Origin: Ailurus styani
Lineage: Eukaryota; Chordata; Mammalia; Carnivora; Ailuridae
Assembly (NCBI GenBank): GCA_002007465.1
Contig: LNAC01000231.1
Location: 700,140 to 764,139 of the forward strand
Reading direction: 5' to 3'
Length of the DNA: 64,000 bases
Numbering within the stretch: the first letter of the stretch is position 1; the number at the start of each line of letters is the position of its first letter. Positions 1-11,982 of this stretch are shown here, one piece after another. The position numbers and the translations under genes are program-made. The notes below the pieces were generated by a model. The model was given only the letters and a program-made list of their open reading frames with translations. It did no database searches and was not told where the DNA came from.

Positions 1-89
1 CAGCTTCATCAATAGAGTCCTTAATATGGCTGTAGGCATTGAAGGCTGCAGTGGCATTGAAGGAGATGTTTTTAGCCTCATCAAGGATT
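1..89 (-). CDS. LAMA2: LAMA2 exon, coiled-coil domain (partial, runs off window)
   Basis: The acceptor ...aatcccaacag|A opens this exon, and its first base completes the split Gly codon of the previous exon. The visible 89 bp read ILDEAKNISFNATAAFNAYS and then HIKDSIDEA before the window edge. The sequons N-I-S and N-A-T are present. The donor is not visible, so this is the truncated 3' side of the annotation, not a truncated gene. Confidence 0.93.
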
Positions 90-1377
90 CTGTTGGGATT
101 ACCCCAAAAAAGAACATCAGAGCAGTTGGGACTCAAATGAAGAACATTCTACTTACAACAGATATGGCTTCCAAATCATCGCAGCCAAGATCATTATGAT
201 TCCAAGTCATAATGAGGTAGCTACTTATTGTATTATAGTTTTCAATTTAAACTCATACTCCTAAATAATTCAGCTATGAAATATGATCAACATTTTTAAA
301 CACCTATAGTGTCCTTCAAAAATATCTGCAACCACATGCACCATGCAACTGTGAGCAGGGAGATGATCCTTTAGGTCATTTGCAAAGCATGCTACATGTT
401 TCAGAGCACTTGTACCATATTACTGGAATGAACTTCACAAAATCTCTTTAGGGGAGATATACTGCCCAGATGAAGACAAATGAATCTCAGAAGGTTAAAT
501 AGCTTATCTCAGATTACATGATGAACACATCCCTGATTAAGGACCTGGAGCCTGTGTCTGTGGACTTTGAGCTTACATACTAAACTGGCAAAAGTTTACT
601 ATAAAATAAATTGTGTCTAAATTGTGGCCAGGGTCTTCAAACATCAGTATTCTCCTTTGTATCAATGATATCAAGTCCTGGAACAGAACCTTTACACATG
701 TTATATATTAAATAACAGCTTTGAGGCAATTATTGTTAGGGTTTATAGGACCGATATTTATATGATGACAATCCCAAAATTGTAGGGGAAGCATACCAGT
801 TATACCTAGAAGGCTATTTATAGGTCAAACACATTTTGCCACTTGACCCTCCCTCCTCTGACCCATGTAAGGGTCCCAGCTGTAGTGAGCTGCTATTTCA
901 CGGGGGAATATGTAGTGTCTCCCTGGAATTTGGAAGAGAAAAAAAAAAGACCTAAAGACTATCTATGGGGCCACATTGTCAAAAGCCACTCTTATAATGG
1001 TAGTTTTGATTTCATTAAAAATACAAAACTAGAATTTCAAGCGGAATGTGTGTTTATACATTATTTAAAATGCTAATAAAGCAACCATTGTGCTCTAATA
1101 AAGAACAGACAATATTTTTCCTTAGTATAGCCTAGGGCTATGTTCATTCCCTACCAAGCCTTATTTGAATCCACTTTTAACTCAGACTTTTGATGCTGCT
1201 TCAGTGGAGCTTTGCCCAGACCCTCCTAATTAGGCTCTTCCACAGAAAGGCCATGTAGCTCGTATGTTCCTAATTAGAGAAATCAAGATTTGAGAGAGAT
1301 GCTCTACCATTTCTGCTCGTCACAACTTTTGGACAAATGTCAAGATACATACACATTTCCAACAACAAATGACATAC
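90..1377 (-). other. LAMA2 intron
   Basis: This intron of about 1.3 kb has no coding signal. A MIR-like remnant may lie at about 430-590 (plus-strand text 'gatgaagacaaatgaatctcagaaggttaaatagctt' in parts). The rest is unremarkable AT-rich sequence. Confidence 0.6.
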
Positions 1378-1541
1378 CCATCAAGGACAGCAGATGAATC
1401 ATTCAACTGAGCCGCATGGCTCTCAGCCCGGGACACCTTCTCAGCCAGGTTCCTGTCTTTTATTTCCTGGGCAAGGTCATCGATTTTATCTTTAAGCTCT
1501 TCAGACATGGGTGGCAATTTAGTTTGAATGTCTTCAACGTA
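1378..1541 (-). CDS. LAMA2: LAMA2 exon, coiled-coil domain
   Basis: The exon is 164 bp with acceptor ...cttatatatcag|TAC and donor GATGG|gtatgt. It holds 54 codons plus GG of a Gly codon. The peptide starts YVEDIQTKLPPMSEELKDKI and includes AEKVSRAESHAAQLNDSS, with an N-D-S sequon. This is one of the most recognisable laminin alpha-2 segments. The acceptor polypyrimidine tract is short and interrupted by purines (ctcttcttatatatcag). Confidence 0.96.
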
Positions 1542-2240
1542 CTGATATATAAGAAGAGAGGGCATTTTAAGTAAGTGAATCCAAACTTCCTCTCAGTTAC
1601 TAATTTCTCTGGGAGGTATAATTACACATACTTACTTTATGAAACTTCAATTTTACTAATATAGCAAAAAGAGAATACAGAACAAAAGCTGTTATTTAAT
1701 GAGAGAGATTAGGGAATATATGGAGCCAGTTTACGCCAAGAAGAACCTAACTATCTTTTTCTAAGAAAATGCTTCTTCGTAGGTATAAATGCATAAATGA
1801 TAGTCATTAGGATTTTTTAGACCATATGTGTTTCTATTGCCATATAGTACAGTGTCTACTGCATTACGTACTATATTGAAAGTCTGCTTATAGGTTTACA
1901 TTTCTCTCTTAACCAATGTTATATAAATATTGAAACGGATTTTAAGAGCTATCCTGGGAACAAGAAATGCCCTTCATCACTGTGGAAAAACATACAGGTT
2001 TATAGGAGTGTTGTGAGTACTCTCACACAGGCACTCATGTCTGTTGGGAGAACAATGTAAAGTTTTAACTGTTGCCAAGAGCACTGTATGGTCACAGTGG
2101 AATCAAGCAGAAACGATCAGACACCCACAAAAAAAAAATTAGTATTTGCTTATGTTACTGAGATTTATCACTGTTTCCCACTTATGAAAGCTTATGCCAT
2201 TATTACTTTCTTTTAACTTTGGCTTTTATGAAATACTCAC
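1542..2240 (-). other. LAMA2 intron
   Basis: This intron of about 0.7 kb between two coiled-coil exons has no repeat or conserved feature that I recognise. Confidence 0.6.
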
Positions 2241-2357
2241 ATCTATGACTGAGTTGATTTCGCCTGCAAGACGGTTGGCTTCATCAAGTATGTCATTGCC
2301 TTCTTTTAAAGTGTTCTCAGTTTGTTGTTTGCCACGTTCAATAGCCTCCTTCTTTTT
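2241..2357 (-). CDS. LAMA2: LAMA2 exon, coiled-coil domain
   Basis: The exon is 117 bp (39 codons, phase 0 at both ends). Acceptor is ...ctgtactacag|AAA and donor is ATAGAT|gtgagt. The peptide begins KKKEAIERGKQQTENTLKEG and ends ANRLAGEINSVID. It joins directly in frame to the neighbours on both sides. Being phase-symmetrical, it could be skipped without a frameshift. Confidence 0.95.
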
Positions 2358-3234
2358 CTGTAGTACAGTATGAACAAAACATCAGAATGCCCTTTGGATG
2401 AAACCCTATTCAGTCCGGTATTCCTTCCTGACTTCCTTGAGCTGACTGAACACAGGCTTTGCGAACAAGACCCGTCGGGTTGACGATGAGGCTGGGTGAG
2501 AATGATATTAACTACCTGGCCGGTCCTTTAAGAATTATTTTATTTAAATGCCTATGTAGATACTTTCTTCCTCCCAGTGTGAGAAAGTCATCCAAGAGAA
2601 GAAAAGTTATGTGATGTTAGCTCTGGAATGAAGAACTATTTTTGAAGCAAGATGGACACCCATTTTAAACTCAAGTGTAAGTGCTGAATATAAATCCCTG
2701 AGCATGTGGTAGCACCCTGAATTACACTGGAACTAGACATTACATTCCAGAATCGAGGTCCAAATGAGCACTTTGTGAGCATAAACATAAGCAGATTTAG
2801 TCGAGGGGAGTTCTGTAAGAATTGGAAGAAGTGAGATTTTTAAGGGAACTTAGGGGAAGTGCTTTTCAAAAAAAGAGAAACGAACACATGGAAGAATAAA
2901 TTTAATGGACTGTTCCATAAAGAGAGAGCAAGCTTTGATTTTTCCTTGATGCTGAGAGCTTGTTTCAAAACTACATGGAACTCATTCCTAGCCTAGAAGG
3001 GTAAAATCAACGAGAGAGAAATATTGTTATTCTTCTATTTGGAGCATATCTTTGCCTCTTTTTTTTTTTTCCTTGATATGTCTCACTCATTCTCCCAATC
3101 ACTTGTGGATTTAATGGCTTCCATTTTAAAGCACTGCCATTTTATGTTTTTATATAGATAATAATGCTGGTTTTATATTCATTTATATTTCAAGATGTGC
3201 CAGTTCATTTATCCACTTTTCTCATTAAATTCTA

Positions 3235-3360
3235 CAGTAACTTGACAGGTCCTGTGTTTACCACCTTTTCAAAGATAGGAAACTGAACAAATGATTTGCT
3301 CCAGGTCACACTAACTATGCAGTAGAGGTTTGGACCCTGGTCTAGCTATTGATAAAGGTT
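3235..3360 (-). mobile_element. MIR fragment
   Basis: Text 'aaagataggaaactgaacaa' and 'caggtcacactaactatgca' matches the MIR pattern of 'gaaactgaggc...ggtcacacagc' in this orientation. Confidence 0.5.
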
Positions 3361-3769
3361 TGGTCTTGAGCTATCAAGGCACTGTCTCTCCTATTGCCTT
3401 ATTTGCACAGGGATGGCACTAATTTCATACCCTTCTTTCCCTGTCTCTTCACCAACCACCTCAATGGGTTGTAAGCACACACATCTGGGTCCTACCCATG
3501 ACCTTCACAGTCACAGTTCCCTTCCCCATGGACTCTCTCCCCATCCTTTGCCTTGTTTCCTCCTCCATGCTCCATTCCTGGTCACTTCTCTGACCACCTC
3601 TCTAAAATAGTAGTCATCCTCATCCCAATTATTTTCTACATGCTGCAGCACAGCGATTACAAGCTAGATGCCTTCACTGGCCTTCCTGGGTCTGGATCCC
3701 AGCTCAGCCCATCCACAAGGTTTGAAAAACTGGGGGGAGTATTTAGCCTCATATAAAACACTTAGTCTC

Positions 3770-3925
3770 TCGCTTCTCAAAATGTGGCCTATTGACCAGC
3801 AGTAGCAGCAGCACCTGGAAGGGTATTACATGATCTCACTGTCTTTTCAAGAACTACCAACTCAGAATCTACATTTTAACAAGAACTCTGGGTGATCACA
3901 GTAAAATCTGAGAACAGGCTTAGAA
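3770..3925 (+). mobile_element. MER5-type hAT fossil
   Basis: Text 'cttctcaaaatgtggcct', 'agcagcagcacctggaag' and 'cagaatctacattttaacaa' is diverged but recognisable. Confidence 0.55.
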
Positions 3926-3936
3926 CATTGCCTAGA

Positions 3937-4146
3937 ACACAGTAAACACAATGTAATTGTTAACTTAGAATTACTTCATTTTGGGCACCTGGGTGGCTCA
4001 GTGGGTTAAAGCCTCTGCCTTTGGCTCAGGTCATGATCTNGGCACACAGTAAACACAATGTAATTGTTAACTTAGAATTACTTCATTTTGGGCGCCTGGG
4101 TGGCTCAGTGGGTTAAAGCCTCTGCCTTTGGCTCAGGTCATGATCT
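3937..4146. repeat. 103-bp direct duplication flanking an ambiguous base
   Basis: Positions 3937-4039 and 4044-4146 are the same sequence with one visible mismatch (cacctggg versus cgcctggg). An 'n' at 4040 and three bases separate them. Each copy begins upstream of a CAN-SINE, includes its target-site duplication and ends inside the SINE head at 'catgatct'. The second copy continues into a complete SINE; the first stops. The most economical reading is overlapping contig ends joined with an N rather than a biological duplication. Confidence 0.85.
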
Positions 4147-4291
4147 CAGGGTCCTAGGATCGAGGCCCACATCGGGCTCTCTGCTCAGCAGGGAGCCTGC
4201 TTCCTCCTCTCTCTCTGCCTGCCTCTCTGCCTACTTGTGATCTGATCTCTCTCTGTGTCAAATAAATAAATAAAGTCCTTAAAAAAAAAAA
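4091..4291 (+). mobile_element. CAN-SINE (mustelid-type)
   Basis: Complete tRNA-derived SINE, starting ggcgcctgggtggctcag and ending in an A-rich tail. It is flanked by the perfect 16-bp target-site duplication gaattacttcattttg at 4075-4090 and 4292-4307. Confidence 0.95.
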
Positions 4292-4654
4292 GAATTACTT
4301 CATTTTGTTCCTTATCTTAGCACTCATTTATCTGAATTCTATTCTATAGGGTGGCCACAAACTATAGAAACATAGATAATGTTATTTTATTTTTTATATA
4401 GATTGAACCATCTTGATTGCTTCTGAGAGTTGCTCAAAGCACTGTTACTTAATGAAAATCAGTGACACCAATTCATCATAAGATGCATGTAGAGCATAGG
4501 GACAGTGGAAATGCACAGCCTTTTGAACTGTACATAACCAAAGAAGCATAACATACTGAATATACCATGCAATATCACTGAACATATCATTTAGTATAGT
4601 CATCCATGCTCCAGACTTCATGTCCATGTTATATACTTACTTATCGGTCTAGTG

Positions 4655-4770
4655 ATTATCTCCCTCACTATAATACAAATGCCATGAAGACAGTCTATAT
4701 GTACCACTGTACCTTCAGGACCTAGAAAAGTTTCCTCCATAAACATTTTTGAATGAATAAATGAAATTAG
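4655..4770 (+). mobile_element. L2 LINE 3' tip
   Basis: Text 'ccatgaagacagtctatatg', 'gtaccttcaggacctagaaa' and 'tttttgaatgaataaatgaa'. Confidence 0.5.
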
Positions 4771-4967
4771 AGTCCATTCCTGGGACTTACTTGCACTGGT
4801 GACACTTGGACCATTCAGCTAGTCCCATCACTGGCTAATTCAGAGCAAGTTTTGCTATGCCATTCTTATTCATGGACAACACAGGTAGGGGTAGTCCCGG
4901 TGTTGGGTTTACAAGTCATATCTTACCTTCCAAGGGTTTGACATTCTTTTCCCTAACTACCAATTTT

Positions 4968-5153
4968 TTTTTAAATTCATTTATTTGACAGAGAGAGGGA
5001 GATTACAAGTAGGCAGAGAGGCAGGCGGGGGGGCGGGGGGGAAGCAGGGTTCCTCCTGAGCAGAGAGCCCGATACGGGCCTCGATCCCAGGACCCTGAGA
5101 TCATGACCTGAGACGAAGGCAGAGGCTGTAACCCACTGAGCCACCCAGGTGCC
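4968..5153 (-). mobile_element. CAN-SINE
   Basis: Reverse-oriented SINE (poly-T and 'ttcatttatttgacagagag' first, 'gccacccaggtgcccc' last). The perfect 17-bp target-site duplication ccctaactaccaatttt lies at 4951-4967 and 5154-5170. It includes a G-rich expansion near 5026-5041. Confidence 0.95.
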
Positions 5154-6726
5154 CCCTAACTACCAATTTTAGCCCCTAGTTTTTATATGAACTGACTTAA
5201 AGTCATACTATATTCAGACATTTGATAATCTTCTCAACTTGATTCCTCTGTATTCATGAATCAAGCTGATTTAAAATGCTGACCAATCAGAGGGAGAGAA
5301 TATTTCCACATATATGTTAGGTGAAGAGCTATATCCATTCGGATTTCAATTAAGTAGTGAATGAGAATCTTCCTAAAAGCTCTATTTGAGTCACTTTAGG
5401 GAACCAATTGCTATGCAAAGGTCAAAATGTGTTCTTTATCATCCTAAAGCAGAAATGATAATCCAGAGACTAGGGAGATTTCAGAGGTGGCTAATTTTCA
5501 AATTAGATACTAATGGAATCTAGCTCTGAGACAAGGAAAGATGACTACTTGACACTCCCAAGTATTAATAAAAGTATTGATGTAACATTTATTTGTTTTT
5601 GCTTAAGGGCACTCTATTCACTAGAAAAAAATTCTGTTCTTTGTGCCAGACACTGTTCTTGGCCCTGAGGATACAGTGGGTAGGAAAGACATGTTCTTTG
5701 TGGCTTGCCAGGAGGAGGGAGTAAATGAATGAGTAAATTAATATAATATTTTTAAAGTAATTCTGAGTGCCACAAAAGTAAATAAAGAGAGGGAATGGAT
5801 AGAGAATGATGTAGAATAAAATATACCTAAGGTAGGAAGCTTCAAGGAACAAAAAGGAGGCCCATGGATAAAGCGAATTCTTCTCCCAAAGTATGCCATA
5901 AGCATAACTATTAAGTGATTCTATTTAAAGACCAAAGTTGATTATATTTCTACTTTTAACTTCTAATCAGAGCTTAATTCATTCCAGAGCTCTCTAAATT
6001 TAAAACTTTTTTGGGTGGGGTAGAAGGATTAAGAACACACAGAAGTTTATTTCCCTGTCTAGCAACTAACTACTTTCTTTGAATCCTTCCTTTGGCAACC
6101 TTCTAATGATCAATTTGGGGACTGATTCTTCAGCATATGATTCCTCACAAAACTGAATGGCTCACATTATCGGGGTGCACTGGGCGCACAGTCCCCTCTA
6201 TCCTCTCTGCATCTCTGGAAGTGCCCTCGAAGCCCATGCCCCTCCAAAAGGCTTCGTTCAAAGGCTTCTGTGATCCAAATGCTTTTCCCAGAGCCATCTT
6301 TGGCTACACACTTCTGGAGGTGGGCGATGAATTCTCTGGCCCTCTTTAACATTTTGTAGGATCACCTTGCCCTTCCAGAGTTCTGCATGTGGGCTCATGT
6401 GACTCCATGACATCTCTCAGTCACTGCTACGAAGCCATCGTTTTTATGACTCTTTAATAGATGCTCCTCGCCCATATTAATCACAGTATTATGTATCATG
6501 AAAGGTTAAGCTGCCTGAATTGTAAAGTCTATGAGACCAGGAATCATTCCTCGTCAATCTCAAACACCATGGTTACCAAGAGCACCTTGCTGTGATAGGT
6601 ATGACAGACATTTAATATTACCACTGCCTACTTTCCTAACCTTATATCCCACTATTTCCTAACACAAAACTAGTTCTCCAGTATATATACACCGCTTACA
6701 AATGTTCCAAAATGTAACTTTAATCC

Positions 6727-7450
6727 ATGACTCCAATATTTCAGTTGTTAGTGATAGTTTCCAGGATAAGACCCAAACACCTTAACTTGATCTCAGAATG
6801 CACTTGGTCTTTCATAACTCAAGTTTTGGACCTTATCTGTCTTCTCTGGCTCTCTATCCCCAATTCGTTCCCATGCAGTTTTCATTCCAGTCCTATCAAT
6901 TCTCCCAAATGTCTTATGTTTTCTTTTTTTCCCCTCCATGTCTTTACAAATGGTTTTCCCCATTTCGGGGATGTTCTTCCTTTTCTACTTTGACTAGGTA
7001 GTGCTTTTCATTCAAAATCAGCACATTTATCACGTCCTCTGTGAAGCCCTCCTTAACCCATGGGTGGTTTAGATGCCCTTCCTTTGCTTAGCTCCATGAT
7101 AATTACTGTAGTGCATACGGAGTGACTTACTTATGTGTAGCTCTCACTAAATACAAGTCACCTGAAGTTATTAGAGATGCTGTTTTATTCTTTATATATC
7201 ACTGGTTCTCAAACTTAAGGCTACATCTGAATCCCTGGAGGGGTTTTTAAAACACAAGTTGCTGGGCTCCACTCCCAGTTTCTGAGTTGGTAGGTATGGG
7301 ATGGGACTCAAGAATTTGCATTTTTAACAAGTTTGTAGTTGATATTCACGTTGCTGTTCTAAGGACCACACCACAAGGACCAGTCTTTGATATAATCAAT
7401 TTTCGTGTTTGGCACATTTCTTGAACTTAGTAGGGGCTTAATAAGTGTTT
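6727..7450 (+). mobile_element. L2 LINE fragment with nested MER5-type element
   Basis: L2-like text 'ctgtgaagccctccttaacc' and a terminal 'ttagtaggggcttaataagt'. A hAT fossil at about 7199-7375 interrupts it. Confidence 0.65.
7199..7375 (+). mobile_element. MER5/MER20-type hAT fossil
   Basis: Starts 'cactggttctcaaacttaag' and carries 'tgggctccactcccag' and 'aagaatttgcatttttaaca'. This is the typical structure of short hAT-Charlie non-autonomous elements. Confidence 0.7.
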
Positions 7451-8393
7451 TTAATTAAAAAAATGCTTATTTCCTTAAAATAAACAAATAACATTTGAGC
7501 TGGGCCTAAACTATAACACCTTCTTTGTGAACACAGGCACAATGCACTTATTTAAAATACATTGTATCTATTTGATTGAATAATAAACTGCATCAGTTAC
7601 TCTCAAACCAGTACGCACATTGGATTAACCTACAGAGAGTTTTAGAATATGAACCCTGGGCTACAGCCCAGACTAACCAACTGACAGTAGAAACTCAGGG
7701 AACCTGTCTTTGAATACACTGTTCAGTGATTCTCAGTTAGCTGGTCTAGCAGGAACCTTGGTTCCTAATCAGCCCTGGCAACCTTAAGTAAACTGTGTCT
7801 TACTCATGTTAATTTAGTCAGTTTATCTATTTACTCCAGTAAGTTTTTAACAAGCCTTTAGTTAAGCATGACACATAAAATGAAAATACAGAAAGGACCA
7901 CTTAGAATCAATCGCAATACTGACTACATAAGCTCCAGGCGTCTCTAGGGGAGCCCACGAATGATAGCTCCTGGCTTTAAACATCACTAAGAGGAAGGAG
8001 TAGCTGAAAGGACCATTTACGGTGCCACTATAACTCTTCTTGAAATACTTCCCAAATGCTTATTATGCTTTCCACACAGGTAATTTTAATTTCTTAAACT
8101 GTTGCCATAAAATGGAGAGGTGCACCTCCGGGTAAATTACACCCCTGGTGTGTCACGGAGAAGGATGAATCACGCTGGCGCTGGGGACATGACGGAAGCC
8201 TAGCATCCTGCCTCACAACATGGCACTTTTTCTTTAATATTTCCAGCATGTCAGTAGACTCCAAATTGGTTAAGATTAGATACCTTACTTAAGAAAAAAA
8301 GTGAGCCTCCTCAATCTTCCATCAGAATGACAAGGATAAATCCCAGGAGAGGTGCTAGGAAAAAAAAAAACGCTTAAAAAAAAATAGCTCATC

Positions 8394-8591
8394 GGGGTGC
8401 CTGGGCGGTGCAGTCAGTTGAGCATCGGTCTTCGGCTCAGGTCATGATCTCAGGGTCCTGGGATCAAGTCCCACATCCGGCTCCCTGCTCAGTGGGGAGC
8501 CTGCTTCTCCCTTTCCCTCTGACCACCCCCCTCCCAGCTTGTGCTTGCTCTCGCTTGCTCCCTCTCTATGTCCAAATAAATAATCTTAAAA
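8394..8591 (+). mobile_element. CAN-SINE (older subtype)
   Basis: Head ggggtgcctgggcggtgcag followed by 'tcagttgagcatc', the subtype shared widely among carnivores. It is more diverged than the mustelid-type copies and ends in AAATAAATAATC. Confidence 0.9.
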
Positions 8592-8925
8592 TCCTTAATC
8601 TTTTACTTTGTAATCTAAAGGAAAATGGAAATAAATGAGATGAAAAGAAATCCAGATTTGTTCTATTCAACTGCCATTCCACATTTTTGAGCATATATGC
8701 CAGAGAGTATTCATTTATAGTTGAGGGTGAGATGATCCGCTAGAAGAGACAGAGGTCTGCTGCTGTTTTCAGATCTGTTGGGGTTAAATACTTTGGAAAC
8801 AGTCAAGATTGGTTTGTTTCTGGGGAGAAACTGTTGCTGTAGTTTGAATATCAAATACAGGTTGTACCGTTACATGTGAATTTACTCTTGGAAAAAGTGC
8901 TCAGTTTGCCATGTCAAGTATTAAG

Positions 8926-8972
8926 GAAAGAAAGGAAGGGATGGAGGGAGGGGAGGGAGAAGAGAAAGAAGA
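8926..8972. repeat. Purine-rich (GGA) tract
   Basis: 'gagggaggggagggagaaga' lies in a pure purine run. Confidence 0.8.
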
Positions 8973-9654
8973 ATCTATTTTAGCTCTAGCCTCATTAGCT
9001 CTCTAAAAAAAGGCAGAAGCTGCCCATCATTTCTTGAGGAGAGAATTATCTCTTGTGAGGAAAAAGAGGGAAAAATCACTCAGACTTGATCTGTTCATGT
9101 TACTTACTTTTAAAATGTCATTTGCAGAGAACACATTGCAAAGAAAGAGAGAACCAAAACCTTCCCAAACACTGGACTCCCAATGTGCCAGATTCCATTA
9201 GGGAATACTTGGTACTTTTGTGACCTATGGCAGCTAGATGTCTAAACAATGGTGTATGGGTTACCAAATCATATGAGGTCAGTACTCAGAGATACCTTGG
9301 AACCTTGGATGTGCTCTAGTATAATGCACTCTTTGGGTAGTTTGAAGACTGAAGCTTAGAAACTTCAGGTGTATTTCTAGAAAGTGGCATAGTTGTCATT
9401 AAGATCAAGGTCCTATTGTTTCACACCGTCCTCAGAATCTTCAGTATTTAATCTAAATTTTATTTGATTCCATGGCAATGGCCATTGATTTTTCTTTAAA
9501 AAAGGATCATTTCCTATTCTGCTTTTTAGAAGTCTCCTTTCAGAGTTGTTCTTGATTTGGGTAAATGTGTGTCAACTTGACTTATCCAGCCACGTTCAGC
9601 CCCCAACCCTGTACCCCATCCCTACAGATTCAGACGAGAATCCCTAAGACTCAC

Positions 9655-9865
9655 CTCCAAAGCAGTCATGTTTTTCTGGTTGGCTGCAGATAAGCGATCA
9701 GCTTCTCTGATTTTCTCCATGGCTTCTCTCAACAGGTCCCAAGCATCATCAACTTTGTCTTTGTAGTCCACCAGTGTCATCCGGAGACCTTTCTCCATTT
9801 CCTCGTTTTTCCCTCGGGACTCTCCAAATAACTTCTTCACCTTCTTCAGAAGGCCTTCAGCAGCT
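9655..9865 (-). CDS. LAMA2: LAMA2 exon, coiled-coil domain II
   Basis: The exon is 211 bp with acceptor ...gctgggctgcag|A and donor TTGGAG|gtgagt. The first A finishes the split Val codon, then 70 codons end on a codon boundary. The peptide contains KKVKKLFGESRG, DYKDKVDDAWDLLREAMEKI and ANQKNMTALE. The N-M-T is a potential N-glycosylation site. Charged heptads such as E-E-M-E-K are typical of the laminin alpha coiled coil. An open frame can be extended a few codons into the intron past the donor, which is not coding. Confidence 0.96.
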
Positions 9866-10442
9866 CTGCAGCCCAGCCCAATAACAGAAAATAAGCCCTT
9901 GTCACTGCCTCACATTTATTGGTATTAAACTGTGTTGCAAAGAGATACTAGCATACAAAGAATGGAAAAATAAGACGGTTTTTAAATCACATTGACTATG
10001 TACTAAATCAAGATGAAAATGGATACCTGAAAAGTGGCAAGGTCATTTATAATTAATATTAAAGCACAAAAATATACACATTTAAAATGTCTTATTAATA
10101 CAGAATTTTCAATTGGAAAAAGTTATGTTATTCTCATAATCTCATAAATTTTATGATTCACTTCACACACCAAAAAAAGAAAAGAAAAAAAGCCCCCCCA
10201 GTCACCATAGTGATACATTTTCTCTATTACTTTGAATATAAGGTATGAACATTGATATATTTGGTTAGAAATTGTGAACAGAACTGTTCTTGATGTGCTA
10301 ATATAATATCATGATGTTGGTCTACTTTTCTTTTTTCTTTCAGCTGAGTGATCTGGGAGTTTCCCGGGTTTAACTTAATGGTTTTCCTAAAGTGATAATA
10401 TTCTGAGCCTTTAAAAAAAGACAAAATTCTTGGAAAACAGGT

Positions 10443-10785
10443 AGTTCTCAAACTGACAGGCATCATAATCCCCCCGAGCGCTCGTCAAAACAGATTGCTT
10501 GGCCTCATCCCCAAATCTCTGGATTCAGTAGGTCCTGGGTGGAGTTTAATAAACTGTATGTCTAGGAGTGCCTGGGTGGCTCAGTGGGTTAAGCATCAGC
10601 CTTCAGCTGGGTCATGATCCCAGTGTCCTGGGATCGAACCCCACGTAGGAAAGCCTGTTCTCCCTCTGCCTGCTGCTCCCCCTGCTATGCTCTCTCTCTC
10701 TCTCTGTCAAATAAATAAAATCTTGAAAAAAATAATTTGTATGTCTAACAAGTTCTCAGGTGTTGCTGATACTGTTCGTTTTATA
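10443..10785 (+). mobile_element. MER5-type hAT fossil split by a CAN-SINE
   Basis: Left half 'agttctcaaactgacaggca', 'ctctggattcagtaggtcct'. Right half after the SINE 'aacaagttctcaggtgttgc'. Confidence 0.7.
10565..10735 (+). mobile_element. CAN-SINE inserted in an MER5-type element
   Basis: Head agtgcctgggtggctcagtg and tail aaataaataaaatcttg. The short duplication tgtatgtcta flanks it. It interrupts a MER5-like fossil whose two halves (about 10443-10564 and 10745-10785) rejoin when the SINE is removed. Confidence 0.9.
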
Positions 10786-10966
10786 TATATACACACACAC
10801 ACTATTTAGGTTATTAACACCTTCACTTTGAAGTTAGCTGATTATAAATTTAACATGTATTTTTTTTAATTGAATGTATGGTCACAGAGTTCATTTGCAC
10901 TAGTAAAATCTTGATTGCTATTCCCAGTCTCAAATTTTCAGCCCTGATTTCAAAGTAGTAGCCATT

Positions 10967-11580
10967 AAGTTGAAAACAGAGCTACCCTACGACCCAGCAA
11001 TCACACTAATGGGTGTTTACTCCAAAGATACAAATGTAGTGATCCAAAGGGGACATACACCCCAGTGTTTATAGCAGCAATCTCCACAATAGCCAAACTA
11101 AGGAAAGAACCTAGATGTCCGTCAACAGATGAATGGATAAAGAAGCTGTGGTGTATATGTGCAATGGAATATTATGCAGCCATCAAAAAATCTTGCCATT
11201 TGCAATGACGTGGATGGAACTAGAGGGTATTAAGCTAAGTGAAATAAGTCAATCAGAGAAAGACAATTATCATATGATTTCACTGATATGAGGAATTTGA
11301 GAAACAAGACAGAGGATCATAAAGGAAGGAAGGGAAAAATGAAACAAGACGAAACCAGAGAGGTAAACAAACCATAAGAGACTCTTAATCTCAGGAAGCA
11401 AACTGAAGGTTGCCAGAGTGAAGGGGAGGTGGGAGGGATGGGGTGGCTGGGTGATGGAGACTGGGGAGGGTATGTGCTATGGTGAGTGCTGTGAATTGTG
11501 TAAGACTGATGAATCGCAGACCTGTACCCCTGAAACAAATAATACATTATACGTTAATAAAACATCAACATGAAAAAAAG
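10967..11580 (+). mobile_element. 5'-truncated L1 3' end
   Basis: Starts in the ORF2 C-terminus ('acagagctaccctacgaccc') and runs to a 3' UTR and A-tail. The flanks caaagtagtagccatt (10951-10966) and caaagtagtaggcatt after the tail form a 16-bp target-site duplication with one mismatch. It is antisense to LAMA2. Confidence 0.88.
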
Positions 11581-11982
11581 CAAAGTAGTAGGCATTTATT
11601 ATTTGATGACTCTTCTATTCAGCATTTCCTAAAATGACAAAATGCACAGAATGGACTGCTAGATTCATAACTTTGTTTATCCAGAGATATTTTCATCAAA
11701 ACAACAACAAAAAGCTATTGAGGGCTTAGAAGTCCCTAATACAGGCAATTAATAAACCAAGTCCTAATGATGGCAGGGACAGCACCAGAAAATATCAGTT
11801 ATTTAATTGTTTAAATATAGGGAAACACACTTTTAATCCATTTTAGGGAAAGATAAATAATAACTAAGTGGAAAATAATGAAGTCTCCTACTCATAAGTG
11901 TGGTGAAAATTTTAGAAAATGGTAAGCAATCTTTTGGAAAGCTCAGTGTATCAAATGAAAAAATAATAAAGCATCTACTCAC

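Larger units (their letters stand above)
2358..9654 (-). other. LAMA2 intron
   Basis: This 7.3-kb intron contains MIR, L2 and MER5-type fossils, three CAN-SINEs, and the 103-bp duplication around the ambiguous base at 4040. The parts without a listed element (for example 2400-3200, 5200-5600, 5900-6700, 7750-8390 and 8600-9650) show no coding exon signal. Confidence 0.6.
9866..11982 (-). other. LAMA2 intron
   Basis: This 2.1-kb intron holds a MER5-type remnant split by a CAN-SINE and a 5'-truncated L1 3' end. About 9870-10440 and 11590-11980 are plain AT-rich sequence. Confidence 0.6.

Noticed and set aside
1320..1377. Extension of the coding frame beyond exon 1378-1541
   Set aside because: The frame continues by chance past the GT donor. 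The in-frame partner exon is at 1-89.
4091..4165. Possible tRNA gene (A and B box-like sequence)
   Set aside because: It is the tRNA-derived head of a CAN-SINE. The same head recurs at all the plus- and minus-strand SINE sites.
6137..6352. Overlapping 60-70 aa frames on both strands
   Set aside because: GC-richer patch without homology, start context or splice sites.
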